Assembly: GCA_938049385.1 (NCBI GenBank)
Contig: CALIBQ010000041.1
Location: 1 to 57,669 of the forward strand
DNA from: an uncultured Anaerolineae bacterium
GTDB lineage: Bacteria; Chloroflexota; Anaerolineae; JACIWP01
Reading direction: 5' to 3'
DNA length: 57,669 bases
Within the stretch, counting starts at the first letter, position 1. Each line of letters opens with the position of its first letter. The translations under genes and the position numbers were made by a program. Positions 7,998-16,359 of this stretch are shown in pieces. The notes beneath the pieces were generated by a model. It had not been told where the DNA came from, did no database searches, and worked only from the letters and a program-made list of their open reading frames with translations.

Positions 7998-9413
7998 ATG
8001 AAAGCCTTTGACCTGGTCATTCGGGGCGGCACAATCGTCACCCCCGCCGGCACGATGCACGCTGACATCGGCATCGAGGGCGAACGCATCTCCGCCATCG
8101 GCACTGACCTGCACGGCCGCGAGGAGATAGACGCCCGCGGGCTGTACGTCTTCCCCGGCCTGATTGACGTCCATGTGCACCTGCAGATGCCCGCCGGCGA
8201 CATCGTCACCACCGACGACTTTTTCACCGGCACCGCGGCCGCGGCCTGCGGCGGCACCACCACTATCATTGACTTTATCGAACAACTGCCAGACGAATCG
8301 CTGCGCGCCGCCGCCGACGCCCGCCGCGCCGAGGCCGATGGGAAGGTCGCCGTGGATTATTCCCTGCATCTCACCGGCAACAGCAGCGCGCCGGCGTTCC
8401 TGGAGGAAATCGCCGCTCTGGTCAGGGAGGGCTACACCAGCCTCAAGCTGTACACCACCTACACCGACCTCATGGTGGACGACAAGGATATCCTGCGCCT
8501 GCTGGAGACCTGCAAATCCCACGGCCTTCTGCCCATTGTCCACGCGGAGAACGATGCCATCATCGCTTATGAGCAGGCGCGCTTGCTGTCCGCCGGCATG
8601 ACCGCGCCGCGCTATCATCCTCACAGCCGGCCCTGTACCGCCGAAGCCGAAGCGGTCCAGCGCGTGCTGGCCCTGGCCGCTGTGGTCAATACGCCTGTCT
8701 ATTTCGTGCACATCTCCTGCGCGGAGAGCCTGGAAGCGGTCGAGCGCGCCCGTGCCGCCGGCCAGACCGCATACGTCGAGGTCACGCCCCAGCACCTGCT
8801 CCTGGATGATCAGGTCTACGACCAGCCGGGCTTTGAGGGAGCCAAATACTGCTGTGCCCCGCCCCTGCGGCCACGCCGGCATCTCGACGCCCTCTGGCAG
8901 GGCCTGCAGTGGGGAAAGGTGCAGACCGTGGCCACCGACCACTGTCCCTGGGATTTCGCCACCCAGCGTCAGCGCGGCCGGGACAACTTCACCCTGATTC
9001 CCAACGGACTGCCGAGTATTGAAACGCGCGCCATGCTGTTGTATCACTTCGGGGTCAACGCCGGCCGCATTTCCCTGCCCCGCTTCGTCGAGCTGTGCGC
9101 CACCGCGCCGGCCCTCCTCTTCGGCCTGGCGCCGCGCAAGGGGGACATCGCCGTAGGCGCGGATGCGGACCTCGTGCTGTGGGACCCAGGGCGGGAAATC
9201 ATCCTGTCCGCCGGCTCGCTCCATCAGCGCGTGGACTACTGCCCGTACGAAGGCTGGAAGGTGCGCGGCGCGCCCCATACTGTGCTGTTGCGCGGCAGGG
9301 TCATCGTGCGCGACGGAAAGTTTGTCGGTGCGCCGGGCATGGGGAGATTTGTGCCCCGTACACCCTTTCGCCCCCCATTTCGCGGAGGCATGACCAATGA
9401 ACGTGCCCATTGA
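7998..9413 (+). CDS. Dihydropyrimidinase / D-hydantoinase
   Basis: The 471-residue cytoplasmic metalloenzyme opens the ring of dihydropyrimidines or hydantoins. It has the DVHVHLQMPAGD metal site, GGTTTIIDF, a likely carboxylated lysine in SLKLYTTYTDL, HAEND, VHISC and ATDHCPWDF, all in family order. A longer frame begins at 7854, but the ATG at 7998 has GGAGG seven bases upstream and begins MKAFDLVIRGG, the normal family start. The downstream genes (a membrane peptide, PdxA and RibD-C) follow on the same strand. Allantoinase or phenylhydantoinase activity cannot be excluded from sequence alone. Confidence 0.88.
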   Translation: MKAFDLVIRGGTIVTPAGTMHADIGIEGERISAIGTDLHGREEIDARGLYVFPGLIDVHVHLQMPAGDIVTTDDFFTGTAAAACGGTTTIIDFIEQLPDESLRAAADARRAEADGKVAVDYSLHLTGNSSAPAFLEEIAALVREGYTSLKLYTTYTDLMVDDKDILRLLETCKSHGLLPIVHAENDAIIAYEQARLLSAGMTAPRYHPHSRPCTAEAEAVQRVLALAAVVNTPVYFVHISCAESLEAVERARAAGQTAYVEVTPQHLLLDDQVYDQPGFEGAKYCCAPPLRPRRHLDALWQGLQWGKVQTVATDHCPWDFATQRQRGRDNFTLIPNGLPSIETRAMLLYHFGVNAGRISLPRFVELCATAPALLFGLAPRKGDIAVGADADLVLWDPGREIILSAGSLHQRVDYCPYEGWKVRGAPHTVLLRGRVIVRDGKFVGAPGMGRFVPRTPFRPPFRGGMTNERAH

Positions 9414-9564
9414 CTGGGCCGCTCTGTTCATTGGCTGTACCGGTGTCGGACTGCTGGCGCTCTCCGCCGGCATGATCGCCCTAGTGTTCTGGCAGTCGCG
9501 GCGCATAGAGGCAAAGCACCGCCAGCGCGCCAGCAAGCATGACGATGAACAGCCGCCGGCATAA
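9397..9564 (+). CDS. 55-residue single-pass membrane protein
   Basis: This frame encodes MNVPIDWAALFIGC, a hydrophobic helix reaching to IALVFW (about residues 8-31), and a basic then acidic tail (QSRRIEAKHRQRASKHDDEQ). GGAGG at 9384-9388 is eight bases before the ATG. The first 17 bases overlap the 3' end of the hydantoinase gene in another frame. Good ribosome site, positive-inside charge pattern and snug placement before pdxA support a real gene. Function is unknown. Confidence 0.65.
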   Translation: MNVPIDWAALFIGCTGVGLLALSAGMIALVFWQSRRIEAKHRQRASKHDDEQPPA

Positions 9565-9612
9565 ACACCTGGCCATATCCCAATGATTATCTGGAACACG
9601 GAGGGAAAGAGG

Positions 9613-10653
9613 ATGCGGGAGCTCTGGGAATCGGAACGTCCTATCATCGCCATCACCATGGGCGATGCGGCTGGCATTGGGCCGGAGATTGCGGTGCGAG
9701 TGCTGTGCGACGTAGGGATATACCGCTTGTGCCGGCCGCTTATTGTCGGCGATGCCTCGGTCATCCGGGCAGTGCTGGACGGCATGCGTCTCAATTTCGC
9801 CGTCCATCCCATCGCCGGCGTGCGCGAGGCGCGCTTTGAACCGCGCTACCTGGATGTGCTGGACCTGCACAATATCGACATGGGGCGCCTCAAGAAGGGT
9901 CAAGTGGACCCCATGGCCGGCGCGGCCGCTTACCAATACATCATCGCCGCGGCGGACCTGGCCCTGCACGGCGAGGTGGATGCCGTTGTTACCTGCCCCA
10001 TCTGCAAAGAGGCGCTGAACCTGGCCGGCTATGAATACCCCGGCCACACGGAGATATTCGCCGAACGCACCGGCGCAAAGGAATATGCCATGATGATGAG
10101 CGCCGGCGCTCTGCGGGTGGTCATCATCAGCACGCACCTCCCCTTACGTGCCGCGCTGGACCTTATCAGCCAGGAGCGCATCCTGACCGCGGTGCGGCTG
10201 GCGGATGAGCTTGGCCGGCTGTTAGGCATGGGCCTGCCGCGCATCGCGGTTCCTGGGCTCAACCCTCACGCCAGCGAAGGGGGCATCTTCGGACACGAGG
10301 AGCAGGAGATTATTATCCCTGCCATTCGTCAGGCCCAGGCCATGGGCTTTCAGGTCAGCGGCCCTTTCCCCGCTGACATGGTCTTTTACCGCGCTGTGCA
10401 GGGAGAGTTCGATTTCGTCATCGCGCTGTATCACGACCAAGGATTGATCCCCATCAAGCTGTTGGGCTTCGGCGCCGGCGTCAATGTCACGCTGGGGTTG
10501 CCCATCGTGCGCACCTCAGTGGACCACGGCACCGCGTTCGACATCGCCTGGCAGTTCCGCGCCAGCGCTTGCAGTCTTACCGAGGCCATCCGCTGGGCTG
10601 TGCAGTTGAGCAAAGCCCGCCAGAAAGCGCGGGCGAACCGCGCGCCGGCGTAA
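9613..10653 (+). CDS. pdxA: PdxA-family 4-hydroxythreonine-4-phosphate dehydrogenase
   Basis: The 346-residue NAD-dependent, metal-dependent dehydrogenase belongs to the PdxA family, which oxidises 4-phosphohydroxythreonine in pyridoxal phosphate synthesis. It shows ITMGDAAGIGPEI at the N-terminus, the metal-binding His in GYPGHTEIF-like GYEYPGHTEIF, NPHASEGGIFGHEEQ, and HDQGLIPIK with VRTSVDHGTAFDIA near the end. The ATG at 9613 follows GGAGGG by seven bases and is preferred over 9583. Some PdxA relatives (PdxA2) oxidise phosphothreonate instead. With no other pyridoxal genes nearby, and a hydantoinase upstream, a catabolic PdxA2 role is possible. Confidence 0.85.
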   Translation: MRELWESERPIIAITMGDAAGIGPEIAVRVLCDVGIYRLCRPLIVGDASVIRAVLDGMRLNFAVHPIAGVREARFEPRYLDVLDLHNIDMGRLKKGQVDPMAGAAAYQYIIAAADLALHGEVDAVVTCPICKEALNLAGYEYPGHTEIFAERTGAKEYAMMMSAGALRVVIISTHLPLRAALDLISQERILTAVRLADELGRLLGMGLPRIAVPGLNPHASEGGIFGHEEQEIIIPAIRQAQAMGFQVSGPFPADMVFYRAVQGEFDFVIALYHDQGLIPIKLLGFGAGVNVTLGLPIVRTSVDHGTAFDIAWQFRASACSLTEAIRWAVQLSKARQKARANRAPA

Positions 10654-10686
10654 TAACACCTATCATAGGAGGCTCAAAGGAACGCT

Positions 10687-11379
10687 ATGCCGCGACCATG
10701 GATCATTGTCCACTGTTTGATGAGCGTGGACGCACGCCTGACCACTGCCCGCCGGCTCGAGACCCATTGGGAGGAAATCGCCCCCACCGCTGTGCATGAA
10801 TACTACCGCCTGGCCAGACATCTGGGTGTGCAGGGCATCCTGACCAGCGCCTCCTTGATCTCTCTGGCGGAACACACACTTGCCGAGCAGGATATCGTGG
10901 CTTCTGACCCGCGGCAGTTGGCGCCGGCCGTCATCGTCCCGGACAACCGCGGCCGCATCAATTGGACGCTCATCAAGCGCAAGCCCTGGTTCCGCTCCGC
11001 CGTCGCCCTTTGCTCCAAGAAAACGCCGAAGGATTACCTGGAGTACCTGGATGAGGAGGGCATCCATTACATTGTGGCCGGCGAGGAGCACGTGGACCTG
11101 GAGGCCGCGCTGGACGCGCTCTGGGAGCGCTACCGCATCGGCATGCTGGCCTGCCTGGGCGGCGCGCAGTTGACCGGCGCGCTTCTGCGGCGCGGCCTGA
11201 TTGACGAGATCAGCGTGGTCATCGCGCCCCTGGCCATCGGCGGCATTACCACACCGACCCTCTTTGAGGCCAGCGACCTCTCCAGCCTTCAGCAAATCCT
11301 GCGGCTCCGGCTGTCGCACTTTATGGGTCTGGAAGGAGGGGCGGTCTGGCTGAGGTATGAGGTGATCCCCAAGGAATAG
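10687..11379 (+). CDS. RibD C-terminal-domain reductase (dihydrofolate-reductase fold)
   Basis: The 230-residue protein matches the RibD-C family of NADPH-dependent reductases, which includes the diaminopyrimidinone reductase of riboflavin synthesis. Features are HCLMSVDARLTT at the substrate site, SVDARL, VPDNRGRINW, an internal glycine-rich GGAQLTGALLRRGLIDEI cofactor motif, and the C-terminal region VIAPLAIGG. AAAGGA lies five bases before the ATG. It ends six bases from the convergent transpeptidase gene. Without rib genes nearby the substrate is uncertain. Confidence 0.75.
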   Translation: MPRPWIIVHCLMSVDARLTTARRLETHWEEIAPTAVHEYYRLARHLGVQGILTSASLISLAEHTLAEQDIVASDPRQLAPAVIVPDNRGRINWTLIKRKPWFRSAVALCSKKTPKDYLEYLDEEGIHYIVAGEEHVDLEAALDALWERYRIGMLACLGGAQLTGALLRRGLIDEISVVIAPLAIGGITTPTLFEASDLSSLQQILRLRLSHFMGLEGGAVWLRYEVIPKE

Positions 11380-11384
11380 CCGGC

Positions 11385-12089
11385 CTAATGCCGGGGCGCC
11401 TCCGCCAGTGAGCGCTTCCCTGTCCACGGGGTGATAATAATCGGCACTCCCTTGGGGTTCCAGAAGGTCAGCCAGCGCGCCTCATCGGGGTGAATGCGGA
11501 TACAGCCGTGAGAAACGGGATAGTGGCCCAGCGCATCCAGCTCCAGATAGATGCGCCGGCCGTTCCCGTCGAAAATGTAGGGCGCGCCGTGAATCATGAT
11601 GCGCCCATGATCATCGAACAGGTACCAGGCATAATCCGCAAAGGTGCCGTAGGAGAAAAAGGTCCCTACGTACTCGCCCACCACACCGCGCCAGGCCTTG
11701 GTGCCGTGATTTTCGGGGTCACCGGTACTGCAGGGAATCGCCCGGATTTCCACCCCGTCCTCAAAGATGTACATGTACTGCTGATCCTGGTCCACCAGGA
11801 TAGCGCGGCCGGTCTTCGGGACTTCGGCGGCCGCCGGCGAGGAGTACGTCGGGGTTGGCGTCGGCGCAGCGTGAGGTAATACAGCCGTAGCAGTGGGTGT
11901 CGGCGGTACAGCACTGTCCCGGGATACTTGAACGATCGGCGGCGTAGGCGTGAACGTCGGCTTGGGAGTGCGGGTAGGCAGAGGCGCCAAAGTATGCGGC
12001 TGAGGTGCACACCCAGCCAGTATTATGAATATCAAGAACATGAGCGCGGCCGTCCACCTTCTCTGGCCGGCGGGCTGACTCCGGGTCAT
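11385..12089 (-). CDS. L,D-transpeptidase lipoprotein (YkuD family)
   Basis: YkuD enzymes cross-link peptidoglycan or attach proteins to it outside the membrane. The 234-residue protein starts with a lipoprotein signal (LIFIILAGC), then a Thr/Pro-rich spacer of about 60 residues, then the catalytic domain from about residue 95 with AILVDQDQQYMYIF, IMIHGAPYIF and the active-site SHGCIRIHPDEARWL. The ATG at 12089 follows AGGAG by seven bases and is better than the in-frame TTG at 12095. It lies just downstream of lgt, the enzyme that would lipidate it. Confidence 0.92.
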   Translation of the reverse strand: MTRSQPAGQRRWTAALMFLIFIILAGCAPQPHTLAPLPTRTPKPTFTPTPPIVQVSRDSAVPPTPTATAVLPHAAPTPTPTYSSPAAAEVPKTGRAILVDQDQQYMYIFEDGVEIRAIPCSTGDPENHGTKAWRGVVGEYVGTFFSYGTFADYAWYLFDDHGRIMIHGAPYIFDGNGRRIYLELDALGHYPVSHGCIRIHPDEARWLTFWNPKGVPIIITPWTGKRSLAEAPRH

Positions 12090-12155
12090 GCACAATCTCC
12101 TACGAAAGCGGTATCGTGAGCCACAAAGCTGGGAAGTTCGCTCCCTATCAAAGGC

Positions 12156-13094
12156 TCAGCTTTCCTGTTCTCCCTGCTCTTCCGCCGGCGGTTCGGGCGC
12201 GGCAGGAGACGCCTCCTCCGCCTGCTCCGTAACAGTGAGCGGCTTCGCCGCCGGCAGGGCCGGCGCGGGATACGGCTCCGCCCGCCGCTGGCGCCAGTTC
12301 AGCACCAGCACACCGCCGATCACGAACAGCACGGACAGCAGGCGCGAGTAGCTGAAATCGGTGCCCGGGATGCGCGGCTGGTCCGGCCGGAAGAACTCGA
12401 TGATGAAGCGGCCGATGCCGTGCAGGATGAGATATGCCCCGAACACGGAGCCCACTTTCCAGCGTTCGCCCAGCCGGCGGAGCAGGTACATCAACAGCCC
12501 GAAGGCCAATAGGTCGTAAATGGTCTCGTACAGAAAGGTCGGATGAAAGCGGGTGCTGAGCGGGAAGCGGGTCAGGTCATCATACGGCGGTATGCGGTGC
12601 TGGGCGTCAATGGGAATGCCCCACGGCAGGGTAGTGGGCGGGCCGTACAGCTCTTGATTGACGTAGTTGCCCCAGCGGGCCAGCCCCTGCCCCAGCAAGA
12701 CGCCGGGCGCGACAAAATCCAGATACATCCAGAAGTTGAGCCGCTTGGCGCGGCAGAACAGGATGATGGTCAGCATGCCGGCCAGCAGAGCGCCGAAGAT
12801 GTTCAGCCCGCCGGCCCGCACGTTGAGAATCTGCAAGGGATTCTGGAGATAATAGGGATTGCCGCCCAAGGTAGCGGTGATGACGTACCACAGGCGCGCC
12901 CCGATGATGCCCACGAATACCACCAGGACGAACATGTCCCAGATGGGTTCGGGGTTCTGGCCGCGCCGGCGCGCTTCATACGTCGCGTAAAGGGTCGCCG
13001 CCAGCACGCCAATAACGATGGAGATGCCGTACCAGGTAAACTCCAGCGTCCAGCCCAGGAACGGCAGTGGAACGCGCAGTGCAACGGGGTCCAT
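12156..13094 (-). CDS. lgt: Prolipoprotein diacylglyceryl transferase
   Basis: Lgt transfers diacylglycerol from phosphatidylglycerol to the lipobox cysteine of prolipoproteins. This 312-residue multi-pass protein has the signature GLARWGNYVNQELYG, FHPTFLYETIYDL, and the C-terminal RFIIEFFRPDQPRI. After residue 270 there is an extra soluble tail rich in Ala, Glu and Pro. ATG 13094 is preceded by GGAGG. It lies 66 nt upstream of the L,D-transpeptidase lipoprotein on the same strand. A good promoter is at 13151-13179. Confidence 0.95.
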   Translation of the reverse strand: MDPVALRVPLPFLGWTLEFTWYGISIVIGVLAATLYATYEARRRGQNPEPIWDMFVLVVFVGIIGARLWYVITATLGGNPYYLQNPLQILNVRAGGLNIFGALLAGMLTIILFCRAKRLNFWMYLDFVAPGVLLGQGLARWGNYVNQELYGPPTTLPWGIPIDAQHRIPPYDDLTRFPLSTRFHPTFLYETIYDLLAFGLLMYLLRRLGERWKVGSVFGAYLILHGIGRFIIEFFRPDQPRIPGTDFSYSRLLSVLFVIGGVLVLNWRQRRAEPYPAPALPAAKPLTVTEQAEEASPAAPEPPAEEQGEQES

Positions 13095-13150
13095 GAGATC
13101 CCTCGCCTCCGTACGCCAGCCTGGATTCCGGCTCCAGCCGGCCTGGGAGC

Positions 13151-13179
13151 ATTGTAGCCAGAAGCAGGGATTGCGTCAA
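13151..13179 (-). promoter_or_regulatory. Sigma-70-type promoter for lgt
   Basis: On the minus strand TTGACG and TACAAT are separated by 17 bases. The expected start site is about 50 bases before the lgt ATG. Confidence 0.6.
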
Positions 13180-13192
13180 ATATGCGGCGAGG

Positions 13193-13401
13193 GGGTGTGG
13201 AAAAAGCCAAGATTGTCATTCGATTTGCGGGTATCGGCTCATCGCCTGGCAGTTAAAACTGCGGCTGTGCCTGCGAAGTCGGCCTGCGCCGACTTCGTGA
13301 AGCCTGCGCAGACAGGCTTCACAGTTGCTGCCGCGGCTCCAGCCGCCAGGCCGCATACCGCCGGCGTTTGTCTTGTCTTTGCGAGCCTTTTTCCGACACC
13401 C
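13193..13401 (+). repeat. MITE-like repeat R1, copy c
   Basis: This 209-bp copy runs from GGGTGTGGAAAAAG to the inverse CTTTTTCCGACACCC-like end. The interior shares with copies e and f the stretch from GATTGTCATT through TTTGCGGGTAT to CGCCTGGCAGTT. It has two hairpins, GAAGTCGGC/GCCGACTTC and GAAGCCTG/CAGGCTTC. No flanking duplication is seen. It separates lgt from the PDZ gene, which are divergently transcribed. Confidence 0.65.
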
Positions 13402-13436
13402 TGGATTAAGCTTCCTTTAATTTTCGTATGGCATGG

Positions 13437-13448
13437 TATATTTATAAT
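13437..13448 (+). promoter_or_regulatory. -10 region for PDZ-domain gene
   Basis: Two overlapping -10 candidates occur, an extended TGGTATATT and a TATAAT at 13443-13448, directly after repeat copy c and about 65 bases before the gene. The -35 is poor for both. Confidence 0.4.
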
Positions 13449-13510
13449 AGAATCACGCAGGGCGACTGCGGTATGCCCAACCCGAACTGTACCGCGTAGG
13501 GGGTGGAACC

Positions 13511-14053
13511 ATGACCGAACAGCGACAGCCACAGGGCTGGATTTGGGCGGTAGTTATTGGTGGTGTAGTGCTCAGTCTGATACTGGGCTGTATGGCCGGC
13601 GCAGTTGCCGGCTTCTTGGCCGGCCGCTGGGCAGTGCGGGACCTGGAGGAAAAGGCGCCCTGGGAGCGCATTATCCCGACCCCGGAGTTCCTGGTGCCGG
13701 AGAAGATCCCTACCCCTACCCTCCCAGCCATGCCCCGGCTGAGCGGCGCGGCGCTGATCACCGAGGTGATAGACGGTTCGCCGGCGGATAAGGCCGGCCT
13801 GCGCCGCGGGGACATCATCCTGGCGGTGGACGGCGAGCGGCTCAGCCAAACCTATTCCCTAGCCGATGCGCTGTCCGAACACCAGCCCGGCGATAAGGTC
13901 ACGCTGACGGTGTGGGAGCGGGGGCGCCGGCGCGAGCTCAACGTGACCTTGGCGCCGCACCCGGACGATGCCTCGCGGCCGTATTTGGGGGTCCGCTACT
14001 CCGTCATCGCCTTTCCGGACCTGCCGCAGGATGATTCTAAAAACCCTGATTGA
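13511..14053 (+). CDS. Membrane-anchored PDZ-domain protein
   Basis: The 180-residue protein has one N-terminal helix (WIWAVVIGGVVLSLILGC and on, about residues 10-38), a proline-rich linker with IPTPTLPAMP, then one PDZ domain (about residues 76-150: ALITEVIDGSPADKAGLRRG and DIILAVDGERL). This is the C-terminal half of a DegP/HtrA-like layout without the protease domain, so it probably binds peptides or tethers partners outside the membrane. GGGGGTGG precedes the ATG. A terminator follows at 14109-14154. Confidence 0.8.
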   Translation: MTEQRQPQGWIWAVVIGGVVLSLILGCMAGAVAGFLAGRWAVRDLEEKAPWERIIPTPEFLVPEKIPTPTLPAMPRLSGAALITEVIDGSPADKAGLRRGDIILAVDGERLSQTYSLADALSEHQPGDKVTLTVWERGRRRELNVTLAPHPDDASRPYLGVRYSVIAFPDLPQDDSKNPD

Positions 14054-14108
14054 CCTCTCTGTCCGAGGTGGCACGATTTAACATTTAGGGCATCCTCGGG
14101 GCTGGGAA

Positions 14109-14154
14109 GGGGGCCGGCGCGGCATTCTCCATATGCCGGCGGCCCCCTCTTTTC
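14109..14154 (+). terminator. Rho-independent terminator after PDZ gene
   Basis: A GC-rich stem (GGGGGCCGGCG... pairing with ...CGGCGGCCCCC, with two small bulges) is followed by TCTTTTCT. Confidence 0.7.
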
Positions 14155-14520
14155 TGCCCTGTGTTCATCCCCTGTGCTAGACGATAAACCACGTAAAAAG
14201 GGTTCTGTTGAGCCCTGGTTAACAGTTCCGTTTAGCAATATGCGGATTTTCTAAGGGAATTCGAGTAATATTTCCGCTTATTACAGAGAATTACTGCAAG
14301 ATATTGCCGTTTTCTCCCAAAAGCTTCTCATTGCTTTTGATATTACGCTAGTTACCCTCATCGCCCTCTCCAATAAGGCACGAAGATGCCTCAGTATTTG
14401 ACCATAACCAGCATTAAAGGGCGATAAAGGGTCGCGGTTAACATGCCGGCGAACCCCGGTCGTAATATGCTACTATATACCGTGGTTATAAACGATAAAT
14501 GCCCATATTTAGGAGAGGGG
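14155..14520. other. AT-rich convergent intergenic stretch
   Basis: This 366-base stretch is far richer in A and T than its surroundings and lacks the usual GCCGGC hexamers except near its right end. It sits between two converging genes, so no promoter is needed here. I see short inverted repeats (for example AGGGTTCTGTTGAGCCCT) but no RNA family I recognise. Confidence 0.4.
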
Positions 14521-14607
14521 ATGTCACAAAGCCGGCTAGACACTACACGGCCGGCCAAGAGGAAGCACCGCATACACTTGACAATATACAAGGTTAAAGA
14601 AGGATGA
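14521..14607 (+). CDS. Possible 28-residue basic peptide
   Basis: The frame reads MSQSRLDTTRPAKRKHRIHL and ends TIYKVKEG. An AGGAGAGGGG runs right up to the ATG, and TAATAT and TATATA sequences lie 30-60 bases upstream. It is basic and has no membrane segment. The only support is the ribosome site and the odd AT-rich setting, so it may be chance. Confidence 0.25.
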   Translation: MSQSRLDTTRPAKRKHRIHLTIYKVKEG

Positions 14608-14625
14608 TGAGGGCCGGCTTAAGGT

Positions 14626-16023
14626 TCAACAGCGCGGCCGCTCCTCCGGCGGAACACATTCCAGGGGTAGCGTAATGACGAATGCCGCGCCGGCGGCACA
14701 GCTTTCATCCAACCGGATGGTGCCGCCGTGGTCCTCGACAATCTTGCGGGCGATGGCCAGCCCCAGGCCGGTCCCCTCGCGCTTGCCAAACGTGACAAAG
14801 GGTTCGAACAGCCGCTCGCGCAGGGCCGGCGGAACGCCCGGGCCATTATCACGCAGGCGGAATACCAGCCCCCGTTCCTCGACGCAGACGCTGATGCGCA
14901 GTATCCCGCCTGGCCCCAGGGCTTCGCGAGCATTGTTGGCGATGTTCATCAGGGCGCGCGTCAGCCGGCCTTCATCGAAGACCGCCGGCCCGGTATAGCC
15001 CACCTCCATCTCCAGATGCAGGCCGCGTGCCTTCCATTCCGGCTGGAGCAGGATGCGCAGACGCTCCATGAACTCCGGCATGTACACGATGCGGGGGACG
15101 ATAGTCACCTCACCGCGGGCGAAATCCAGCAGTTCCTGACACATGGAATTCAGGCGGTCCACCGCCTGCAAGATATAGTGGGTCAACTGCCGGCGCTCTT
15201 CCGGACTCGGTTCGCCGTTGCTCAACAAGCCGGCATATCCTTTAATTGTATTCATGGGACCGCGCAGGTCGTGGACGACGCCGGCCGCTACCTGCCCCAG
15301 CATCGAGAGGCGCTCCGCTTTGGTCAGCTCATGCCTTGTCCTATCCAGCTCGCGCAGGGCCGACTCCAGCCGCTCGTTCTGCGTCCGCAGGTCAGCGATC
15401 AGCCGCGCCAGAGCGATCGCGACAGAGGCTTGGGAAGCCATGGCTTCCAGGGTCTGCAGGTCTACCTCGCTGAACTGCCGCACCCGCTGGCGGGTGTCCA
15501 GGTAGAGCGCTCCCAGGATTTCATCCTTAAGGGACAGCGGCGCGCACAGCACCGAGCGAATATGATAGCTGGCGATGCTGGCTGACTCTTGAAAACGGGG
15601 ATCATGCGCGGCATTGGTGGTGCGGAGGGGCCGGCGTCCCTCGAGGACGCGGCGGACAATCGTCTCGCTGGGATGTTCACTGTCGGAGCCTCCCGGCGGA
15701 TAACGGTGGGAAACCTTGAGCATTGGTTCTCCCGTCTGGCCAACCAGGATGCAGAAACCGCGCTCCGCCTTTGTCAGCTCGACGGCACGCTCCAGGGTGG
15801 ATAGGATGACCTGGTCCACGTCTTCAAACGAAGCGAGGTCCTCACAGGACTTCACGACAGTGTGATAGGCGCGCTCCCTTTGAGACAGGGAGATCATCTG
15901 CTCACGAACCAAGTGTATCAGGGAGAGCATATGCCGGCGCTGGTCCTCAGGAACCTCACCTAGACCCAACACCTGGTGTTCGAGAGTATCGAGATATCCC
16001 TGTGCGCAGTCTGATGCACTCAT
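14626..16023 (-). CDS. GAF-domain sensor histidine kinase (soluble)
   Basis: This 465-residue kinase has no membrane helix. An N-terminal coiled region (to about 70) leads to a GAF domain (about 75-220, ERGFCILVGQ, SVLCAPLSLKDEILGALYLD), a short coiled coil, the phospho-acceptor helix with VVHDLRGPMNTIKGY (an H-D-L variant, as in HPK4-type kinases), and the ATPase domain with NIANNARE, DNGPGVPP and GTGLGLAIARKIVEDHGG. No response regulator is adjacent, so it is an orphan. The ATG at 16023 follows GAGG by eight bases. Confidence 0.9.
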   Translation of the reverse strand: MSASDCAQGYLDTLEHQVLGLGEVPEDQRRHMLSLIHLVREQMISLSQRERAYHTVVKSCEDLASFEDVDQVILSTLERAVELTKAERGFCILVGQTGEPMLKVSHRYPPGGSDSEHPSETIVRRVLEGRRPLRTTNAAHDPRFQESASIASYHIRSVLCAPLSLKDEILGALYLDTRQRVRQFSEVDLQTLEAMASQASVAIALARLIADLRTQNERLESALRELDRTRHELTKAERLSMLGQVAAGVVHDLRGPMNTIKGYAGLLSNGEPSPEERRQLTHYILQAVDRLNSMCQELLDFARGEVTIVPRIVYMPEFMERLRILLQPEWKARGLHLEMEVGYTGPAVFDEGRLTRALMNIANNAREALGPGGILRISVCVEERGLVFRLRDNGPGVPPALRERLFEPFVTFGKREGTGLGLAIARKIVEDHGGTIRLDESCAAGAAFVITLPLECVPPEERPRC

Positions 16024-16064
16024 GGTCGTTACCTCAAGCGGCCTCCGGGCCGGATATTGTCGCG

Positions 16065-16186
16065 GCCTGGCGGCTGAAGCCGCGGCAGCAACTGCGAAGC
16101 CTGCCTGCGCAGGCTTTTACCAAGTCGGCCTGTGCCGACTTGGTAAGTACGGCCGCAGTTTCAACTGCTAGGCGTTTTCAACACCC
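16065..16186 (-). repeat. MITE-like repeat R1, copy d (partial)
   Basis: The right end GTTTTCAACACCC and the two internal hairpins (GAAGCCTGC/GCAGGCTT and CAAGTCGGC/GCCGACTTG) are present. The outer left end and the GATTGTCATT segment are missing. It lies between the orphan histidine kinase and the tRNA promoter. Confidence 0.6.
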
Positions 16187-16200
16187 TCTGCTGTTCTAAT

Positions 16201-16230
16201 TTGACAAATTGCCCCAATCTGATATATATT
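16201..16230 (+). promoter_or_regulatory. Promoter of tRNA-Glu
   Basis: TTGACA at 16201-16206 and TATATT at 16225-16230 are 18 bases apart. The tRNA begins 13 bases downstream, so the leader would be only a few bases. Confidence 0.75.
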
Positions 16231-16242
16231 TATCAGCGATGT

Positions 16243-16319
16243 GGCGCATTCGTCTAGCGGCCTAGGACATCGCCCTCTCAAGGCGAAGATCGGGGGTTCG
16301 AATCCCCCATGCGCTACCA
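16243..16319 (+). tRNA. tRNA-Glu (anticodon CTC)
   Basis: The 77-base gene includes the encoded CCA end. The acceptor stem pairs GGCGCAT with ATGCGCT (a G-U at the first pair). The anticodon arm is TCGCC, loop CTCTCAA, GGCGA, giving anticodon CTC, and the T arm is CGGGGGTTCGAATCCCCC. It reads GAG codons. Confidence 0.95.
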
Positions 16320-16325
16320 GCAAAA

Positions 16326-16348
16326 GCCCGCCGGCGGCGGGCTTTTTT
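16326..16348. terminator. Bidirectional terminator of tRNA-Glu and the propeller gene
   Basis: GCCCGCC and GGCGGGC form a perfect 7-bp stem with a three-base loop, followed by six T and preceded by four A. It lies seven bases after the tRNA and 12 before the convergent gene's stop. Confidence 0.85.
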
Positions 16349-16359
16349 GCTACCATGGG

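Noticed and set aside
7875-9812. 645-residue frame on the minus strand opposite dihydropyrimidinase
   Set aside because: It is antisense to a clearly conserved enzyme and has no recognisable domain; long shadow frames are common at this GC content.
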